DNA of 35,036 nt from Sulfurovum sp. (GTDB lineage Bacteria > Campylobacterota > Campylobacteria > Campylobacterales > Sulfurovaceae), in assembly GCA_027063305.1 (NCBI GenBank), contig JAMORY010000026.1:1-35036 (forward strand), in the 5' to 3' direction. The translations under genes were made by a program, and so were the position numbers. Every line of letters begins with the position of its first letter. Within the stretch, counting starts at the first letter, position 1. A model generated the notes under the pieces. The model was not told where the DNA came from and did no database searches. It saw nothing but the letters and a program-made list of their open reading frames with translations. This document shows, piece by piece, positions 31,668 through 35,036 of this stretch.

Positions 31668-32915
31668 CTAGAAATTGTAATTCGCACGAACAAGCAATCT
31701 GTTGAAACCGCCGTCGGCAGGATTTCCATTGCTATCTTCCCCAAAATCTCTGTTTTCGTCTTCAATCATGGAATAGACTGCTTCGATGTCCCATTCATCC
31801 CCATGTGCATAGCTGAGAATAATATTCTGCTCAATCGCTTCATGGATCTTGTCACCTTTGAAGTCACCGTAGTCATACTCAAATCCAAGCCCTTCTATGC
31901 CGACTTCCGCAAAATCATAGGCAAAAGAGAACTTCCATGCATCACCGCCCTGGGAAATCATAAAGATACCTGCTGTCATTTCATCCATATTGACAAAACC
32001 GACACCACCGCCAAAACCGCCAAAGTACTCTTTGCCGTCATCTACATCCAGTGTATCGTAGGCAATACCAAGTGTTACACCGGAAAAACCGACCTCTGCC
32101 ATTGCACCGAACAGTGTGCCGTCAATACCTGAGTTGCTTTTCTCGCTTTGTGAAGCGTATTGCAGCCCGCCTTTGAGTTCCACACCATCGCTGAGGACAT
32201 AAGTCATACTGATATCACCGTAAAATACATCTGCCGTCTCATCCGCACCGTAGTACCAGATACCACCTTCGAACATATCATCTGCATATGTCACCGCAGC
32301 CATAGCAACACCATCAGCATCCGGTCCCAGAAGATCGACAAAATCATAGGACTCAGCATCCGGTCCCTGCCATTTAGTCAAGTATGCACCCAAAAGTGTA
32401 ATATTGCCAAGTCCATAACTTGCGACAACGCCTTCAAAGGTATTCGGGGTCATACGAATGTCATCACTGTCTGCATAGGGGGTATCGATCAGCTGTCTAC
32501 CGATACGAATATTGAAATCACCATGATGATAATTGATGTAGGATTCCGCCAGAACATCATAATGGGTATCAGAGGAAAGCTCGTTATTATATTTCCCTTC
32601 ACTTCTTTCTCCACTCAGCCCCATCACTGCATGAGAAGTATAAAAGGCTGCGCCTAAAGAGAAGCCGTAATACGCTGCTGTTTCGTATTTGAGCTGTCCT
32701 CCTATTGCTGTTGAGAAGGTTGTTGTATCTCCCGAAAGCTCCGGGTCGAAATTAATATACCCCGCACGGATCTGACCGCTTACCTTACCGTTTTTGAAAG
32801 CATCTGCCAGTGTATTAGTAGGAGATACAACCTTTACCTCCGGTTCTACAGGTACGATATCTCCTCCTGCATACAGCATACCTGCTGCGATGGTACTCAG
32901 TATGATTTTCTTCAT
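31668..32915 (-). CDS. outer-membrane porin
   Basis: A 415-residue beta-barrel-like protein with a signal peptide (KKIILSTIAAGMLYA), many alternating amphipathic strands rich in Gly, Tyr and Asp, and a C-terminal Phe (VRANYNF), the usual outer-membrane assembly signal. It resembles the OprD/major-outer-membrane-protein group of Campylobacterota (GKVSGQIRAGYINFDPE near the N-terminus, cited as GQIRAGYINFD). A Fur-box-like site lies 75 bases upstream, so iron-regulated expression is likely. The cargo could be an iron complex, but nothing in the sequence shows it. Confidence 0.85.
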   Translation of the reverse strand: MKKIILSTIAAGMLYAGGDIVPVEPEVKVVSPTNTLADAFKNGKVSGQIRAGYINFDPELSGDTTTFSTAIGGQLKYETAAYYGFSLGAAFYTSHAVMGLSGERSEGKYNNELSSDTHYDVLAESYINYHHGDFNIRIGRQLIDTPYADSDDIRMTPNTFEGVVASYGLGNITLLGAYLTKWQGPDAESYDFVDLLGPDADGVAMAAVTYADDMFEGGIWYYGADETADVFYGDISMTYVLSDGVELKGGLQYASQSEKSNSGIDGTLFGAMAEVGFSGVTLGIAYDTLDVDDGKEYFGGFGGGVGFVNMDEMTAGIFMISQGGDAWKFSFAYDFAEVGIEGLGFEYDYGDFKGDKIHEAIEQNIILSYAHGDEWDIEAVYSMIEDENRDFGEDSNGNPADGGFNRLLVRANYNF

Positions 32916-32990
32916 TTATTTTCTCCTTGTTTTATATTTGAAAATGAATCTCAGAATAATAAAGTAGAAAACTTAACTACTCCATTAAAC

Positions 32991-33005
32991 TGACAATCAT
33001 TCTCA
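32991..33005. promoter_or_regulatory. Fur-box-like site before the porin gene
   Basis: TGACAATCATTCTCA matches the 7-1-7 Fur pattern with dyad symmetry around a central C. It lies between the small-gene pair and the porin start. Confidence 0.6.
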
Positions 33006-33012
33006 TTTTTAA

Positions 33013-33120
33013 TTAAAAACGTTTTCTATGCTCTCTGATAAAATGGATGCTGTTCGCTTTTGAATGCTCACGCAACCATTGCCTAATCGTTCCTATAAAT
33101 TCATTTACCCGTTCAATCAT
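33013..33120 (-). CDS. 35-residue protein (unrecognised)
   Basis: Reading on the minus strand from ATG 33118-33120 gives a 35-codon frame: IERVNEFIGTIRQWLREH, SKANSIHFIREHRKRF. It starts inside the last codons of the 56-residue gene (ATGATTGA overlap), which suggests translational coupling. The product is basic and helical. No known family; the opposite-strand frame over this stretch is probably a shadow. Confidence 0.5.
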   Translation of the reverse strand: MIERVNEFIGTIRQWLREHSKANSIHFIREHRKRF

Positions 33121-33283
33121 GCAGCACCTTTCTGACTATCTTTGTCGCCTGCACAAGATCAATATCGGCATGTCTCATCTGAAGTACTTTCAGTATGGGA
33201 CACAACAGACTCTCTTCTTTTTGGGTGATCTCCATCTGTTTCAGTATCTCTCTGGACTCTCTAAGTAGCGTCAGGTCTGCCAT
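33113..33283 (-). CDS. 56-residue protein (unrecognised)
   Basis: Starts at ATG 33281-33283 with AAGGAT upstream, 30 bases after the ferritin stop. The peptide begins ADLTLLRESREILKQMEI, has one Cys-Pro (SLLCPILKVLQM) and ends KIVRKVLHD; it looks like two amphipathic helices. It is probably co-transcribed with ferritin and followed by the overlapping 35-residue gene. Family unknown. A 73-aa frame on the plus strand over the same bases is likely spurious because it has no ribosome site and unlikely composition. Confidence 0.6.
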   Translation of the reverse strand: MADLTLLRESREILKQMEITQKEESLLCPILKVLQMRHADIDLVQATKIVRKVLHD

Positions 33284-33313
33284 GGCTGATCCTTTTATTT
33301 GTATGGTTTATGG

Positions 33314-33805
33314 TTATTGGGCAAGATTGCCTATCTCTCTGTCGATCATAAAGAGCCCTCGTCCCTCCATGCCGATAATGTCGAATTTTTCAATAATGCC
33401 TTTAAAGAGCGCTTCTTCCTCATGCTGCTCGGCGGTGTACCATTGCAAAAAGCTAAAGGTTGAGTAATCTTTGAGTTCAAGTGCCAAATCGGCAAGTGCA
33501 AAGATCTTCTGGGTGATATACTGCTCATGCTCATAGGTTTTTTCAAACACCTCTTTGAGCGAGCCGAATGTGCTTTGAGGTGCTTTCATATCTTTGATGA
33601 TCGCTTGCGAACCTGTTTCGTTGATGTATTGAAACAGTTTTTCCATATGTTCCATCTCTTCGCTTGCATGTTGATTCAAAAATCGTGCGGCACCGTTAAA
33701 TCCTTGCGCATGACACCAGGCACTCATTGCTTTGTAGATATTTGCCGATTCAAACTCCAGCATCATCTGTTCATTCATTTTTTGGTATAGTTTGTCTGTT
33801 AACAT
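33314..33805 (-). CDS. ftn: non-heme ferritin
   Basis: A ~163-residue ferritin of the bacterial FtnA type. Ferroxidase-site residues are visible in LEFESANIYKAM (Glu), ASEEMEHMEKLF (E-x2-H), and later EKTYEHEQYI and QWYTAEQHEEEALF. It stores iron as a 24-mer and would buffer iron imported by the FTR1 and porin systems. The ATG at 33803-33805 follows AAGGG at optimal distance; an in-frame TTG two codons upstream is less likely. Two very short genes follow on the same strand. Confidence 0.93.
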   Translation of the reverse strand: MLTDKLYQKMNEQMMLEFESANIYKAMSAWCHAQGFNGAARFLNQHASEEMEHMEKLFQYINETGSQAIIKDMKAPQSTFGSLKEVFEKTYEHEQYITQKIFALADLALELKDYSTFSFLQWYTAEQHEEEALFKGIIEKFDIIGMEGRGLFMIDREIGNLAQ

Positions 33806-33891
33806 AGTCAACCCTTTTTAAATATATTTGAGCAAAGACTCAAAAGAGGGAGGGGAGATTGGCAGTAATAATGAAAATCGCAAAAAAAAAC

Positions 33892-33903
33892 ATTATTGAT
33901 AAT
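33892..33903. promoter_or_regulatory. possible Fur-type palindrome before ferritin
   Basis: ATTATTGATAAT lies in the gap between the fur-family stop and ferritin, ~90 bases upstream of the ferritin start. It matches only half of the Fur consensus. Confidence 0.35.
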
Positions 33904-33921
33904 CCTCCCTCGTTTGAATCT

Positions 33922-34314
33922 TTAGCTGCATCCTTTACATTTTTTATGGATCGTAATAAAATCCGTACTATCAAGCCCATCCATCAGTTGTGCCGGAGTG
34001 GAGATGCACTTTTCGATTTTGTGACATTTCCTGCAAATGACAAACGCCAACGGCTCTTCCTCTGTCAAACAGTAGTAAGCTTTTTTAAAGTCATCCTGCA
34101 GCATGACAGCCAGTTTGCATGAAACAAAAAGATTTAGATGTCTATATACCGTATTGAGCGAGACCTTTTTAGGGTACACTTTGCTAAGCCGTTTCATGAT
34201 CTCATCTACACATAGACATTTATCTTCGGCATCTAACAGGACACGGTAGATCGCCTCTCTTGCATATGATTGATTGACTCTTTTAGCTTCCATACATTGA
34301 TAAAGACGTGTCAC
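33922..34314 (-). CDS. Fur-family ferric uptake regulator
   Basis: A 130-residue regulator with an N-terminal winged helix (NQSYAREAIYRVLLDAEDK; SLNTVYRHLNLFVSCKLA) and a C-terminal metal-binding domain with CRKCHKIEKC (~95-104) and HKKCKGC at the end. Both Cys pairs and the HxC features fit a structural Zn site in Fur/PerR proteins. The start is GTG at 34312-34314 (MTRLYQCMEAKR), chosen because the family keeps this N-terminal segment, although an internal ATG (34291-34293) is possible. It could be Fur, PerR, Zur or Nur; the iron neighbourhood favours Fur. Confidence 0.85.
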   Translation of the reverse strand: MTRLYQCMEAKRVNQSYAREAIYRVLLDAEDKCLCVDEIMKRLSKVYPKKVSLNTVYRHLNLFVSCKLAVMLQDDFKKAYYCLTEEEPLAFVICRKCHKIEKCISTPAQLMDGLDSTDFITIHKKCKGCS

Positions 34315-34338
34315 TTCTTCTTTTTCCTTATTTAACTC

Positions 34339-34353
34339 TGATAATTAATATCA
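34339..34353. promoter_or_regulatory. Fur-box-like site upstream of the regulator gene
   Basis: TGATAATTAATATCA is the exact reverse complement of the site before the SBP gene. It lies 25 bases upstream of the fur-family start, so autoregulation is plausible. Confidence 0.6.
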
Positions 34354-34401
34354 TTAAGATGCTGGAAGTATCGCGGTTTTATTCTTAATAAAACATTAAA
34401 A

Positions 34402-34416
34402 TGACAATCGTTATCA
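34402..34416. promoter_or_regulatory. Fur-box-like site before the DUF2325 gene
   Basis: TGACAATCGTTATCA has 7-1-7 dyad symmetry and fits the Fur consensus well. Confidence 0.62.
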
Positions 34417-34453
34417 ACTAAAGAATTTGCTAAGCCTCTTTGAATTAATATTC

Positions 34454-34468
34454 TGAATATCGTTATCA
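34454..34468. promoter_or_regulatory. second Fur-box-like site, abutting the DUF2325 ribosome site
   Basis: TGAATATCGTTATCA ends just before AAGGAGG. Together with the site 52 bases upstream it would allow cooperative repression. Confidence 0.5.
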
Positions 34469-34481
34469 AAAAGGAGGTAAG

Positions 34482-34841
34482 ATGTCTATACTAATACTCG
34501 GTGGAGACAACATCGACCCGATCAGAAAGGCACTGATGTCTTTAGGGGTGGACAACATTGTCCACTGGACAGCAAGAAGCCAGAAAAGAGGCAGACAAAA
34601 GAGCCGCCCTCTTCCCTCAAAGGTCAGTATGGTTGTGATGCTTACCAACTTTTTGAATCACAATGCAATGAAATACTACAAAGCAGAAGCAAAGAGAAGA
34701 GGGCTTCCGATCGTTTATGCCGAACGCCATATCGAGTGTATCAAAAGTGAATTCATCAAGACGGTGAATAATCTTGATAAAGATTCCGAAATATGCAAAC
34801 AGTGTCAAAACTATATTCAATGTTATCAAAAGGAGTTGTAA
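34482..34841 (+). CDS. DUF2325-family protein
   Basis: A 119-residue soluble protein. The start ILILGGDNIDPIRKAL, then HWTARSQKRGRQKSRPLP and SMVVMLTNFLNHNAMKYYKAEAKRRGLP (landmark VVMLTNFLNHNAMKYYK) fit DUF2325, a Rossmann-like family of unknown function. The C-terminus has a Cys pair CKQCQNYIQC (~105-114). AAGGAGG precedes the ATG. Two Fur-box-like sites lie upstream and the following gene starts two bases after the stop, so it heads an iron-responsive operon. Confidence 0.8.
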   Translation: MSILILGGDNIDPIRKALMSLGVDNIVHWTARSQKRGRQKSRPLPSKVSMVVMLTNFLNHNAMKYYKAEAKRRGLPIVYAERHIECIKSEFIKTVNNLDKDSEICKQCQNYIQCYQKEL

Positions 34842-34842
34842 A

Positions 34843-35036
34843 ATGGAAGATTTTTTTATTATCCCCAACACAAAGATAGACCCTGCATGGAACCCGCCGG
34901 ACAGAAGTCTGGAATTTTTTGTTCTGGAGTATTGTGAAGAGGTTTTAAATATCCCTCTGCATATGGTTGACGATGCCTGTTATACGGAAGAAGGTATCGA
35001 AATAACGCTCAAAGATCTTGATGAGACAGTCGCAGG
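34843..35036 (+). CDS. unrecognised protein, partial (runs off the right edge)
   Basis: 64 codons from the ATG at 34843-34845, with AGGAG eight bases upstream, remain open to the window edge. The peptide begins EDFFIIPNTKIDPAWNPPDR and continues FFVLEYCEEVLNIPLHMVDD, with no obvious signal peptide. Family not recognised. It lies just downstream of the DUF2325 gene and probably shares its transcript. Confidence 0.7.
   Translation, partial: MEDFFIIPNTKIDPAWNPPDRSLEFFVLEYCEEVLNIPLHMVDDACYTEEGIEITLKDLDETVA

Noticed and set aside
33047-33268. Plus-strand frame of 73 codons
   Set aside because: No ribosome site; the opposite strand holds two coupled small frames with better signals.

Overview
The window looks like chromosomal DNA of a Campylobacterota (epsilonproteobacterial) chemolithotroph, probably Sulfurovum-like. 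This is inferred from gene content and protein style (hyp cluster with a nickel permease, NnrS, an FMN-type glutamate synthase-domain protein, multiheme cytochromes, compact overlapping operons); no 16S rRNA is present to confirm it.

Layout. (1) 1-3323, minus strand: two PqiA-type membrane proteins (the second runs off the left edge), an FMN-dependent glutamate synthase-domain protein and an unrecognised ~206-aa protein. (2) 3486-10457, plus strand: a tightly packed operon of an AI-2E/PerM-type membrane protein, a K+-channel-like protein and a complete AaeAB/X-type efflux system (FUSC pump, NodT outer-membrane lipoprotein, DUF1656 protein, HlyD adaptor), then a small lipoprotein. (3) 10524-19580: [NiFe]-hydrogenase maturation. 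A HyaD/HupD-type protease lies on the plus strand. On the minus strand run a nickel permease, hypB, hypC, hypD, hypE, a REP-associated tyrosine transposase (RAYT), hypX, hypA, a DUF695-RraB-like protein and a c-type cytochrome. hypF and the hydrogenase subunits are not in the window. (4) 19691-22784: a degenerate IS1595-like transposase-derived gene, pgeF (laccase-domain), rodA, a CAU tRNA, and a scar of a lost integrated element (integrase C-terminal fragment joined to the tail of a foreign gene). (5) 22802-35036: an apparently iron-controlled region with NnrS, a NitT/TauT-type ABC importer, an FTR1 permease, a pentaheme cytochrome c, a b-type-like membrane protein, an imelysin-like protein with an EF-hand, a porin, two tiny genes, ferritin, a Fur-family repressor, a DUF2325 protein and a truncated gene. 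Fur-box-like palindromes stand before the SBP, porin and DUF2325 genes.

Two parts stand out. First, the hyp operon carries a RAYT gene and eleven copies of a short palindromic REP (core GGGACTTTAGTCCC, head GGAATC or GGAGTC), mostly as inverted pairs. One pair lies inside hypX without breaking the frame, another supplies the hypX C-terminus and stop codon, and a solo copy lies in the RAYT gene itself. Second, the FTR1-pentaheme cytochrome-membrane cytochrome-imelysin set suggests an iron-uptake system in which membrane electron transfer replaces the usual EfeB peroxidase or P19 partner.
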